From Terana coerulea (lineage: Eukaryota; Basidiomycota; Agaricomycetes; Polyporales; Phanerochaetaceae), in NCBI GenBank assembly GCA_024811115.1, contig JAKOGH010000637.1, positions 62,001 through 126,000 of the forward strand: DNA of 64,000 bases, in the 5' to 3' direction. Below are positions 34,372-44,562 of the stretch, one piece after another. Numbering within the stretch: position 1 is the first letter of the stretch; each line of letters starts with the position of its first letter. The position numbers were made by a program, and so were the translations under genes. Under the pieces are notes generated by a model. That model ran no database searches, had not been told where the DNA came from, and was given only the letters and a program-made list of their open reading frames with translations.

Positions 34372-35744
34372 ATGTTAAAGAATGTCGCAACACATGTTGG
34401 TTACCGACCTTCCGACGCTTCCTTGGCTCTGCGCGCGCGGATAGCTGCAAACATACACCCTCTTCGACGAGTCGTGCCTACAGTGCCCTTTTGGAGACTA
34501 GCTGCCCACCGGGTCCCTGTGTTGTGGGTCTTATACCGCGGCCTACTTCGCGCTGCCCCTACGAAGGATGTGCGTGTCACGTTCAAGTAGCCCGTCCTTC
34601 GGCTCACAATGTTGTCAAGATCAGATGGAAAGTCGAGGCAGCACTTCAGAGCAAACAAGCACCTCACTAGCCCGAGAGAAACGAAGTTGCAGCTGCGGAA
34701 AGCCCAAAAGTGCGTCTCTCTAGCTCATGTGTCGATGCTCGCGCTCAGCATAGCACAGTGGGCAACCATCTTCAAGGAAGCAAGAGAAGGGAATGAACAC
34801 TGGCAAGCGGTTCTAAGGAGGTACAGCAAGATGATTGTCATGAAGAGAGAGAAGGACCATTGGGAAGACATTTTGCGAAGGGAGATCGTACGTTTGATTT
34901 GCGTCCGCCTCTTTGCTGGCTCACAAACCGTGCCCTAGGCTGAGCGGAATCGTCCTAAACACATCGTGACCGGTGGCTTTTTCAAGCCATCGGTATACAA
35001 CAAAATCCTTCCTCGCATAACGCCACCGCCCATCCATATTCGAGGCATGATTGCGAGCCGCAAGAAAGGCCGTATCAGGAGGCAGAGGGTTTATCTCGCG
35101 TACAGCGAGATGATAAGAGACTTGCGGCGGGAGAACATGTTTGAAAGCCATCTGGTCCAAACGGGTGGTGAATTCCAAAGACACTATTCTTACGACCAAG
35201 TCAAAAAGTGGAGTACGTGACTACGCGCCTCACTTCCTTTATCCGTGCAAGCTCTGACCTCATCCTTTGATTCCCAGTGTTACCCCTCGAACATGCGCGG
35301 CGGTCTGTGAGCGAGTCCTTCGTGAAGGAGGTTTTACGAGTCAGATCGCCCGCCTCGCCTAAACTGCTCGCCCAAGTCAAGGCCGCGCGCCGCGAGAAAG
35401 TCCGGAACAAGACACGCGAACGCCAACGAGAGCTCCGTGGCGAGGTCATCCAGCGAACCATCAACCGCCGAAATAAGGGACCGCCTCCGCATATCCTTGT
35501 CCGCATGACACCGCTTCAACGATACTACGACCGTGTCGCGCGGAGTAGCGTCAGCGAGGTCGGCTACGTTGGATGGGTGAAGAAGAAGCTTGGGTTCAAG
35601 CTGAAGGACCCAGATCCTTGGAGGGCGGAGAACGGCAAAGACGAGGACCAAGCCCGCCTTGACGCGCTGGAAGAGGAGATCCGGGCAGTGAACTTGCAAA
35701 GGCGGCAGGAGACGGAGGCCGTCGTCGCGAAGGCAGATACATGA
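34372..35744 (+). CDS. LYR-motif protein, Cup1-like
   Basis: The start at 34372 (MLKNVATHVGYRPSD) leads to FWRLAAHRVPVLWVLYRGLL, which contains the LYR tripeptide. After a 54-bp phase-1 intron come KSRQHFRANKHLTSPRETKL and QLRKAQK, the rest of the LYR helix bundle. Then QNIAQWATIFKEAREGNEHW follows a donor GTGCGT. Later exons carry HIVTGGFFKPSVYNKILPRI, PPPIHIRGMIASRKKGRIRR and the basic C-terminal region AARREKVRNKTRERQRELRG, ending VAKADT at 35744. LYR proteins bind the mitochondrial acyl carrier protein and act in respiratory or Fe-S assembly; the Cup1-like subgroup is poorly characterised. Mitochondrial location is inferred from the Arg-rich, acid-poor N-terminus. Five exons. The start could lie further upstream. 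Confidence 0.75.
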
Positions 35745-36672
35745 TCGTACTCCGAATACGCTACGTCTATAATCTTATCCAGTTAATACATGCTAACCTT
35801 CCGGGCTGCACTGGTGTCATTGATCATTGCAACGTTCGAGTTTCAAGACGGCTCGAAAGCCCAGGCTATTGTCTGTACCGCAGAAACCACCTGTCAACTG
35901 GTCTGTCCTTACGTGATGACACGTGAAGGACTGTCCTTTCAAAGGCGCTCAGGTGGCTCGCATCGCCGTGGTGCGCGGCTTTCTTAGCTGTGCTGAACAT
36001 TTGGCGAGACATCCCGAAGAACGCACTCGCCCACGGATTCTCTAAATCTAATGACAAGGTGGAGACAGTCAATCACCCGCTAACCCGCCGATTATTTGTA
36101 TAGGCACACTCGCTTCCACGCACCTATCCGACTCGGTCCATATGGCCCATTCTGCTAACGCTGGCCTCGCCGTCACGGTCCTCGCTGCATGGATCAGTGC
36201 AAATGCAGCGTCCGCGGAGATTTTGTCCCCGCCATCGTCTTGCATTCAGCTTGCATTTCCACTGCTGCGGCTACGCTCACTCCAATCGACATTTACGGAT
36301 GTCCAACCTGTGGACATAGGTGTGAGGCTAGCGCTTTATGCTTGTGTCTCGGACAGTATGCTCGACCGACCCGTGTATTGAGCTCATGCCTGATTTTAGG
36401 ATTCGGAACCCGTCTATGCAATTCTCTGGGCAAACCCAGCGGGATATACTGCGGGAACTGTTGGTGTAGCAATTTAATAGTATGTCAACATCCCTGGACC
36501 GCAACGGTGAATTGAACTGTTCGCGCTGATTAGGTCCCGTCGCCGCTTGTACTAGCTGCCCGCAGTGCTCACGCTGCCCTCCCAGGTCGGGTCACCTTTC
36601 GCAAGGCATCACACTTCTTCCGCTGTTAGTTCTCTTTGGCAATATGCTGACTGGACTTTGGAATGCGCTGGG
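35745..36672. other. Intergenic region with decayed Kre9-like copy
   Basis: Apart from the relic annotated at about 35980-36260, this interval shows no gene. It precedes the first intact Kre9/Knh1-like gene. Confidence 0.4.
35980..36260 (+). pseudogene. Relic third copy of the Kre9/Knh1-like wall-protein gene
   Basis: The DNA is recognisably homologous to 37640-37930. It shares the promoter-region sequence GCTGTGCTGA(G/A)CATTTGGCG followed by AGACATC. It shares a leader similar to ACACTCGCCTTCACA before the ATG near 36142. The coding start LAVTVLAAWISANAASAEIL parallels TLVATVLAACIGASAA of the intact gene. Downstream, the WVPKVLTP and FNVTW/YNVTW blocks are missing and the frame is lost. It is a decayed tandem copy. 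Confidence 0.6.
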
Positions 36673-36678
36673 TATAAA
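36673..36678 (+). promoter_or_regulatory. TATA box of Kre9/Knh1-like gene 1
   Basis: TATAAA 106 bp upstream of the start codon at 36779. Gene 2 has the same element at nearly the same distance. Confidence 0.65.
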
Positions 36679-36778
36679 TCTTGGCTGGTTAGAGCACGTA
36701 ACACCAGCCTCTCTCTTATCCTTCAGTCATTAGTCTTCAGCTTCAGCTACAGTACATCGTACTCAAGCAATCATCACA

Positions 36779-37335
36779 ATGTTTCCTACCGCCATACTCA
36801 CTGCTGCAGTCTTTGCTGCTTTCGTCGGTGGTGTTAGTACCAACGCCGTGCCCAGAGATACATGGAATCCAAAGATCCTTGTCCCTAATGCAAGCACGGT
36901 TTGGACCGCTGGTGGAACGTTCAACGTCACCTGGTGAGTGTATTCGCTTAAATTCCGCTACAGCCACGATATCTTACAACCTCGTGCTGAAGGGCCACCT
37001 CTGATGCTCCTGCTACAATCAGCGAAGCCAGCAGCGTCAATATCCTCGTAAATGGCTCGGAGGACCCCTGTGAGCGACACCATCGCACCTTGATTGCCCT
37101 ACCAGCGACTGACATGCCCACCTCCTTCTTGCAGGGCACGTCCTGGCTCAGAACTTCGACCTCCGTGCCGGGTTTTGTGCCCGTCACTATCCCCGAGGGT
37201 ACTACTCCCGGTAGCGATTACCAGATTGCCCGTAAGTCGCCTTGACCTCCCGCGCTCCGAAGCATGGCTGATTTGCTTATTGCGGCAGTCTTTGGCGACT
37301 CGAGCAACCTCAGTGAAGAGTTCACTGTTGTCTGA
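36779..37335 (+). CDS. Secreted Kre9/Knh1-like cell-wall protein 1
   Basis: Four exons. The signal peptide is MFPTAILTAAVFAAFVGGVS. The mature part WNPKILVPNASTVWTAGGTF runs into NVTW at a phase-2 splice, the classic (W)-x-P-x-I...W-x-x-G-x-x-x-x-V-x-W pattern of the Kre9/Knh1 N-terminal domain. Exon 2 encodes ATSDAPATISEASSVNILVN. Exon 3 encodes AQNFDLRAGFVPVTIPEGTT then PGSDYQIAL. Exon 4 ends FGDSSNLSEEFTVV at 37335. It is short (about 130 residues): the domain alone, without a Ser/Thr-rich region or GPI signal. Yeast relatives act in beta-1,6-glucan assembly. In wood-decay fungi, short versions are abundant secreted proteins of unclear role, so a wall or matrix function is inference. A close tandem paralogue follows. 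Confidence 0.85.
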
Positions 37336-37738
37336 ACTTTGTCTTTTATGTAGGGACTTTTCGTGATGTGCCCTTCAAGATACTCTGTCCGGAAAGTGAT
37401 TTTTGATTAGGCCGCTTGAGCAGGTTCTGGTTGTATAGATAATCTGATGTTACGGAATACCACCAAGTTCTTGGAACGCCTGTCTGTTTTGAGGACTGTG
37501 GTGTTGCGGCCTTCGGATGCATGTCACAACAGTGAGTTTCAGCCGCGCTTTACATACATGCTGAGACCGAAGGTGATTCCTGCAGGCCTATACTGATGAG
37601 TCCTGCCATCCTCCTCGGGCCGCACGCGAAGTCGCAGACTTCTTTTGCTGTGCTGAGCATTTGGCGAGACATCTCGGAGAAGGACCCCGTCCGTATAGCC
37701 TCGAGCTCTGAGTCTGCGCACAGCCGAGACGGTCGACG

Positions 37739-37746
37739 TATAAATA
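37739..37746 (+). promoter_or_regulatory. TATA box of Kre9/Knh1-like gene 2
   Basis: TATAAATA roughly 105 bp upstream of the start codon at 37845, matching the spacing in gene 1. Confidence 0.65.
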
Positions 37747-37844
37747 CTGCTCTGCAAGGACACCCTCTCACCAACCAACCAGCCTCTCATTCGTCTTTCA
37801 TCTTTAGTACACTCGCCTTCACATAATCTTTTGACTTATCCAAC

Positions 37845-38386
37845 ATGTTCCCCGCCGCTACCCTTGTTGCCACGGTCCTTGCTGCGTGCATCGGTGCCTC
37901 TGCCGCGCCCACGAACATCTGGGTCCCTAAGGTCCTCACCCCGTCCGCGGGCACCGTCTGGGTCGCCGGAAACACCTACAACGTCACCTGGTGAGTATCA
38001 TTTCGTGTTTAGCGTCGCCGACCGTTCACCTCTTTGTGTGTTAGGGACACGAGCGATGCCCCTGCAAGCTACAGCGAGGCTACCCGCGTAGTTCTCGCCA
38101 ACGGCGGCACGCAGGATGTCGGTGAGCATTGTTCTCTCAGTCAACATAAGCCAACAACAGCTGACCTCCATCCCTTCTCCTCGAAGCACACCCGTTGGCT
38201 CAAGGCTTTGACCTCTATGCTGGCTTCGTGCCTGTCACTGTCCCCGCGGGCACTGCGCCCGGTGCCAACTACCAGATCGTCCGTGAGTAGACTGTCAAAG
38301 CCTCGCGTAGCGTATCGTCTCTGAATTGTCTTGGAACAGTCTTCGGCGACTCTGGCAACACCAGCGATGACTTCGTCATCATGTAG
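37845..38386 (+). CDS. Secreted Kre9/Knh1-like cell-wall protein 2
   Basis: Same four-exon structure and intron phases as gene 1, 500 bp downstream. The signal peptide is MFPAATLVATVLAACIGASA. The mature part IWVPKVLTPSAGTVWVAGNT continues to YNVTW. Exon 2 gives DTSDAPASYSEATRVVLANG. Exon 3 gives HPLAQGFDLYAGFVPVTVPA and GTAPGANYQIVL. Exon 4 ends FGDSGNTSDDFVIM at 38386. Differences from gene 1 are mostly at the surface-exposed first and last blocks; the Kre9/Knh1 signature residues (W, P, V-x-W, GF-VPV-P-GT-PG-x-YQI, FGDS) are conserved. It probably arose by tandem duplication together with the promoter. Function as for gene 1. Confidence 0.86.
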
Positions 38387-38548
38387 AACGTCTCGGCTTC
38401 TGTGCAGGGGCGATGGTCTCATCGCGATTGCGTTCGGCAGTTGGTTCATGGGTTGGACATATACGTATTCTAGATCTAGTCTAATATTACAGGACATTGC
38501 TATGGATTCCTTATCCGCTCTGCTTCAGCTAACACTACGGTGAGGATG

Positions 38549-41046
38549 CTAAAACGTCACTACACGCTTCCCCTCCAACGTCGGTCTCTCCTGGTTTGTT
38601 CGCGTCCCTTTCACAACCTCCGCATACACAGTATCCCCGTCCACTGGCATTGCCTCTCCCACGACAGGTAACTTGGGCATGTAAGACACGTCGTCGGGCT
38701 CTTCTGTGATGGTCGTGAGCGACTTCGCGTCTGCCGCGCCTGGTCCCGGCCTGGGTGATCCCGCTACAAGCCAAATTGGCGTCTCGCCGTATATGCCTGG
38801 CGCGTTCGGGGATATGTGCAGGTACTCGGGGTGGGTGAAGGTCACTTGAAGGACATACTGGTACAGATTGTCAGTGACAGCATACAAAGCCGAATAACGA
38901 AAGAGAATAAATTACCTCGCGGCTAAGCATACAGTCAGTGTTGCACTTGTTGGGATGCGAAGGGAGAAACTCACCCCATCCACTCGTACCGGAAGCTTGG
39001 GCTCAAGCCGCTGGGGATCCGCACATCGCCGTCCAGCCGCACAGTAGCGTCCTGCGGCGCCATCTCCGCGAATGCGGCCAGGTCTTCCGAGCTGGACGCA
39101 GGCGACGGACTTCTGGATGACCCCTTCAGCGTCGCTTCGACGTCCTCGTCCGCGGCGCCCTGCTCCGCGTCGTCGTCGTCCGCGGTGACAACGTCCTGGA
39201 AGCGCGACCGCTTCACCGGCGCCGTCGGCGAGGTCGGCGACTTCGGCTGCACGTCCGCCTTCACCGCCGGCTCCGCAGCCGGCGCACCACGCAACCCCAG
39301 CCACTCCGCCCGAACCGACTCGCGCAGCGCGGCGGCGGCGCCGCATCGTCTTCCGGTGGGCCGTCGTCCGCGCGCCACACGCGCCCCTGCGCGAGCCGCT
39401 GCAGCGCGCGGTTCTTGCGCGCCGCGTTCTTCGGCTGCAGCACGTCGCGGCCGAAGGGCGTGCTGCGCAGGAAGACGACGTCGACGTGCTCGGCGAGGGC
39501 GGGCGCGGCGGCGAGCGCGTCGAGCGCGGCGATCGACTTGGACCAGAGCAGGACGCTCCAGCGGAGGGTTTGGCCGGCGGCGTAGACCTCTGGCGCCTGG
39601 ACGCCGAGCTGCATATCAGGGAGTTTTCAGCGTGTGCCGTTGGATATGGGAATGATGCTTGGACTGACCAAGCCTTCGATCTCGACTTCCTCGTCTCTGA
39701 ATCGTCCTCGCCCGCCGAACGGCGTGATGGTCCATCCACCGATCTCCTCTCGGCTCAGCGGCCAGTCCTCTCGTTCCGAAATGAACGGGAACTGGGTCGG
39801 TTCCCTCGGAATGGGCCGTCGTAGTGGGAAATACAGGAAGGGCATGTCCCATCTAATGTCACTTTATATTAGCAATACGGGTAAATCAAGCTACGAGATG
39901 GTACATACTCATCATCATACGACATCATGCCCGAACGCTTGATGTTGACGCCAATGTAATATTTCACTTGGCCGGAGAAGTAACCGACCTGGCTGAACTT
40001 GAACGACGCTATATGCGCATGTCACTGGTCTGAGCATGATTAACGTTGAACGATTGCGTACGCGGGAGTAATAGGTTGGTTACATCCTGTGATACTAACT
40101 GAGATGAAGTGGGGTGAATGTAGCCGGCTGCGACGCGCACCGTAGAGTCTTGTTTGCCAATCTTGACCGTTGTCGGAAAATAGGAAATTCAAAGGGCTGC
40201 ATCCAATTAGTGAAGCTGAGTAAACGCATATTGATAATTGCTACCTACGAACACTACAGTCTGGTTGACTGGTAGTTTGCCTTTGCCGAGATCCAGCGTG
40301 TTTGCCGCATTACGGTTCCAAAGGCTCGCGTGAAATTTCACATGTGGGTCACTGGCGACACTGAAGACACTTTCTGCCTTGCCCAAACACTAGCGAACCA
40401 ATGTATCGTTAGTTCGCGTTGTTGATGAAAACAGACAGACACGACTCACCCAGATGTCTATTGACGTGATGGTATCTGGTTTTATAAGTCGTAGACGTAA
40501 TTCACCTTTGATATGGGCTAGGGAAATAACTTTAGTCGGAGAGGAGGAATGCGTAGAGCAGACACACTTTCGTCATAAAATCTAGCATGCGGTGTGCCAT
40601 TTGGCGCGTAGCTGTACAGTACTACGGAGCAATATGGTGCATCGTCTTCGCCGGCATTGAAGGTCTTCCAGGACATTGCATGAGTGCACGCATAGGGCAA
40701 GGTCGCAACTTCCGTCTTCTCGGTCCCCGGCATCTCCGGAGGCGGCGGCGGGTTCTTGGTGTACCACTTGGGCACACCCAGCCTGGAGATCTCTGGGCGG
40801 CGACGCTTCGGCACACGCAGGCCGCCAAACAACGCGGACGTGAAGCTCGTCACGCTCTCCGCGATGGACCGCACAGGAGTAGACGGAGCGGCCGCTGGCC
40901 GACTTGACCGAGCCCGCATCCGACGATTTCTTCGCATTCAGCGAAAACAAGCTGTCGCGGGACTTCTTGGAGAGGCCAGAGGGTGCGTCTTCGGATATTG
41001 GAGAGACCGCGGTGTTCTTCTTCAGCACGTTGCGCAGGAGCGACAT
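38549..41046 (-). CDS. Arrestin-like N-domain protein
   Basis: The start at 41046 (MSLLRNVLKKNTAVSPISED) leads to a Ser/Lys-rich leader, then RRRPEISRLGVPKWYTK and VATLPYACTHAMSWKTFNAG. The arrestin-type beta-sandwich includes LRLRLIKPDTITSIDIWVLG, KGKLPVNQTVVF, KFSQVGYFSGQVKYYIGVNI and the DDEWDMPFLYFPLRRP / PFISEREDWPLSREEIGGW block. The C-domain-like half has GVQAPEVYAAGQTLRWSVLL then KPKSPTSPTAP-type linkers and ends LQVTFTHPEYLHISPNAPGI before a stop at 38549. Arrestin-related proteins recruit ubiquitin ligases to membrane cargo; no PPxY motif is evident, so partners are unknown. Around 39329-39344 (a GGCGGCGGC repeat) the frame changes between GRVWRADDGPPEDDA and ESVRAEWLGLRGA; a 62-bp GC-rich intron or an indel would explain it. 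Confidence 0.7.
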
Positions 41047-41714
41047 CGCGGTCTTGGGAATGGCTGGAGGGAGGAGAGAAGTATGCCTATCAGGCCGGCG
41101 GCAACTTCATGTTTTGAGCTCGTAAGACACCGCAGCAGCCACAGGAGATGATGCGCAACAGATTGCTTAGTGTGGATGGTTCAGGAGCCATAAGCATGCG
41201 GGCCAAAGGAGGGAGCACATGGACCTGTGAGCATACGGAGGTCCTCAGCCGAGTTTCAATGTTTCAATGCGCTAAGTAGCTTTATTATAAGCGGGAACAC
41301 ACCTCCTGAGCAACGGAGCAGCCCCTGAAAACCGGGTCCCTTGAAATCTCCAGATAATAGAATCTTCCGCAAGTTGACCACGTAGCGCAAGGTTGTCTAG
41401 GCAGGTACAATAAAGTCAGGAGCAAGGTCGAAAATCCGTGATAATTGGCGCCTTCATGCGGGGATACCTCGGTGATGTCGACGCCGTCGCCGCGTGAGAA
41501 CAGTGAGAACGCTTCACGCACACGCGCGAACCGACAGGACAGTCGATCCTTGTCTTTGTACTACGACCTACACCTACTTCCACCCAACGAACCATGTACT
41601 TACATGGCACTCATCAAAGAGCAAGACGATGCAATACAGACGTTCATTGTGCCGTGGTACGAATACAGTGTTGTACAGTTGTTTGTGCGAACTCGAAGGA
41701 CAGCGCCGACGACC

Positions 41715-42115
41715 TCAAGCATCACCACTCGATCCTGGGTGTACGCTGCTCTCGTTCACCATCTCGCCCATGGCTACGTCTTTGTGGACTCGTCCAAGAG
41801 ACTCATCACCCAAGACCTTCTCCTGCTGTTCTTCGCCTTCTTCCTCGACTTCCAGACCCCGCGCCCTGCCTGGAACCTTGGTGTTCGTAAACTCGCTGGG
41901 CTGGTTCTAACCGGGAAACGTTAGCATGTACGGCCAAGTGCGGTCACGGCGAGGACCCTGCAGACACTCACATTCGGCGGGTTTCGCATGTACTCCTCGT
42001 TGATGTCATGGTCGGTGACCGCGGGTCTCCCGACTGTCTGGAACTCCTTCTTGAAGACGTGCTCGTTGTCCTCAACTTGGACACCCCGTTGTGCTTGGAA
42101 GTTGGACTTGGACAT
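41715..42115 (-). CDS. Small hydrophilic protein, unknown function
   Basis: Two exons, 41972-42115 and 41715-41906, joined in phase 0 (donor GTGAGT, acceptor GGTTAG), give 111 residues. The N-terminus reads MSKSNFQAQRGVQVEDNEHV then TDHDINEEYMRNPPN. The second exon reads NQPSEFTNTKVPGRARGLEV, a Glu/Gln-rich stretch, and ends VNESSVHPGSSGDA. It contains no hydrophobic segment and no cysteine, so it is probably a disordered, soluble protein, reminiscent of stress-related hydrophilic proteins; that link is only inference. A TATA-like GTTTATAA lies about 65 bp upstream on the same strand. Open frames on the opposite strand (41445-41924) overlap it, but their start, codon pattern and lack of motif make them weaker candidates. 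The clean phase-0 splice supports the minus-strand model. Confidence 0.62.
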
Positions 42116-42708
42116 GATGGATGTGTTGTGGTTGGTGCGTAGTGGTTGCTGAGGGCAAACGAAGGCAAGTCGCTCAACATTATAAACGGGACCAGGCTGT
42201 CCACTTTTGCGTCATGGGGTGATGTAACCTCTTGGAGAGCACAGAACACACCGAGAGAGCATCCACCTTCGTTGGAGTCTTTGTGGCGTTCGCAGATAGA
42301 AGCTCCCGAAATGTACTCCCGAACCTTCGACTTGTCTCCTACGTCTCGCTCGCGTGATTCAGACCAGACGCCCATTACAACGCCCCATCCCGTCTGAGTC
42401 ATGCCTTCTTCAACTTGGCCATTTCTTTCTCGTGCCCCACCACCTTTAGGCCAGCTTCGTACTCTCCGACTGAACGCGTTGACTCGCACTCTGCGCACAA
42501 CATCGGGCGCGCGTTTGGTGTATCAGCCGAGCATCTAAAAGCCGAGCATTCTGAAACAGTCCATGTCCGGCGCTGTTTGCACTCGCATGATAACAAGGGC
42601 AGCTAACGCAGGTGCACTCATTCGTCACAACTCACAACTCACCCGCGACGAACTAACCAGCCGCATAACAGGGTCTCGCTCCGTGGAGATACTCAGCAGC
42701 CAGCCAGA
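42116..42708. other. Divergent promoter region
   Basis: About 590 bp between the small hydrophilic gene (minus) and the first CxxC F-box gene (plus); no gene seen. Confidence 0.4.
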
Positions 42709-44310
42709 ATGGGCTTCTGGGACGTGCTATGCTTCCTCTGTGGGGTCTCGCCCAACGGCGGCATCCGCTGGTTCGACTATCGAGACCCGGAAAAGATCGC
42801 GCAGGAAATCGCTGCCGACGTCGACGGAGACGTGGGTGCGGACGCAGTCGCCGTGCTCACGGAAGCCATAGCGACATTGCCCGAAGAGTACCTCATGCCT
42901 GAGGGAGTAGGGTACGGAGACTACTCGGACGGGTGCGTAGCTATCGGTTACTTCACCGACGACAACGAGGCGAAAATGCTCCCCGGCGGGCGAGAGTATC
43001 GCATACCGGACGGCAAGAACGTGCAGTTTCGGCGGGTACGCCACGCCGAGTCCGGCCCTTCCTTCAATTACGTCGTGGTACCAGCTGAGGACGCGGAAGA
43101 CGAGGAAGTTCCGATTCAAACCGACTGCCGCTTGGGCGAGACGTCGAATGTGTGGATGTGCGAGCGGTGTTACCATTACTTGGTAAAATGGCTCGACTAT
43201 CACGGCACGTCTCCGCAGTTGTCTGTGCCCTCTGAAGCATCAGACGCCCAACCATTATCTTTTACTGGCGAACTTTACGAGTTTGTGAACTCCCGGAAGG
43301 AGGAGCCAGGTGAGCTGCTGCCAGCCTATTTCCCCCCTTTGTTGACCAACCGGGACCTTCAGACCCCTCCACAAAAGGTCTACTGTCAGATCTCTATTAC
43401 GACGAGATTGAGGACTCTCTAGAACAGTGTCAAGACAACGCAATGCACAACCGAAAGGGCGCGAAACACGTCGCGCGTGCTATAAGCAAGGGCGTCCGCG
43501 GTGCCGATCTCATGCCCTTCATCTTGCGAGACTGCAGGACATGGATGTTCATGCGGCCTGACATGTACGTGCGTTCAATAGTAATGGACCAATCTACTCT
43601 GAACAACATCCCCAAACAGTTGGCCAGAATACACACCAGGTACGGCTGACCCATATTTCAAGACCCTCCCGCAGACAGTCACTGCGGTCACGCCTCGAGT
43701 CGGGACCATGCCCGCGGAGCTGCTCCTACCTCTTCTCGCTTCCCTACCTCTGCCGTCGATCCTAGCGCTGTCCGCGACATGCCGTGCGCTGCGACACCAG
43801 ATCACGGACAGCCCCTTCCTGGACCAGGTGCTGAAGGAGGCAATTATCCGCGGTAGCCTGCAGTGGACGATGCCGGTTGAGACGATGCCGGACATGGAGG
43901 TCTACCACGCCTACACCGCCATGCAAACTTGGCTTACCAAGGGCCATGCGGAGAGCGCCGCACCTCGGGTCGAGGACTCTCAGGATGACGGCCGCCGGGA
44001 TATCCAGGCTGTGCGCACCCTCGTCATGTCGCGAGATTTTCCGCGCCTTGCACTCGTGCGCGCATGCTGGGCGTCGGACTCGATGATGAACAGGAAGCGG
44101 CTCTGGGGCCAGGTGAAACGGTTTGAGGCGCTATGGCTTGAGTACAGGAAAACGGATGGCAGGTGGATAGGTTCTACCCGTCTGTGCCAAGTATTGATAC
44201 AGAGTACGAGGAGCAGAAGAATAGAAACAATGTATGACTTCACAGTAAGCTCATGGAGGTCCCAACCCTTCGATCCGCAAAAGTTTATTTATAGGAATAC
44301 TTTTGCGTAG
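42709..44310 (+). CDS. CxxC F-box protein, copy 1
   Basis: Exons 42709-43309, 43390-43564 and 43620-44310. The N-terminal module runs from MGFWDVLCFLCGVSPNGGIR (CxxC) to VWMCERCYHYLVKWLDY (CxxC), with a variable acidic middle and GYGDYSDGCVAIGYF. A block of helices (GAKHVARAISKGVRGADLMP, FILRDCRTWMFMRPDM) leads to a C-terminal F-box: TMPAELLLPLLASLPLPSIL then ALSATCRALRHQ. The family end is ASDSMMNRKRLWGQVKRFEA and LWLEYRK. Having the F-box in the C-terminal half and a CxxC pair upstream is unusual. The paired CxxC motifs suggest zinc binding, which is inference. At AAAA 44149-44152 the frame departs from the paralogue; one more A would give NGWQVDRFYPSVPS and a stop at 44237 instead of 44310. 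Confidence 0.8.
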
Positions 44311-44562
44311 TTAAGGACATAAATGCTGATAAGTGTAAGGTAATTGTGGCTGTGATTCGATAGTATGTCTGCACTTGCTTCAATGCCATTGCCCACTATG
44401 CTTCACAAATCTGGCCCTCTGCACGGAACGAACTTCGCTGAATGTGCGTCGAGGCATAACGAACCCCTATATCGTGACTTTCCTTTCCGCGCCCCGTCAT
44501 GCGACTCAGAGCCCAGCACAGCATACCGAAATACTCCTGCCATCCCAACACTCATCAGCGCA
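44311..44562. other. Short gap between CxxC F-box copies 1 and 2
   Basis: No gene seen. An in-frame ATG at 44365 could extend copy 2 by 66 codons, but these residues have no counterpart in the other copies. Confidence 0.35.

Noticed and set aside
41445..41924. 159-codon plus-strand open frame
   Set aside because: Overlaps the better-supported minus-strand gene at 41715-42115; the hydrophobic LLLLFFAFF stretch is the antisense of its Glu-rich exon.
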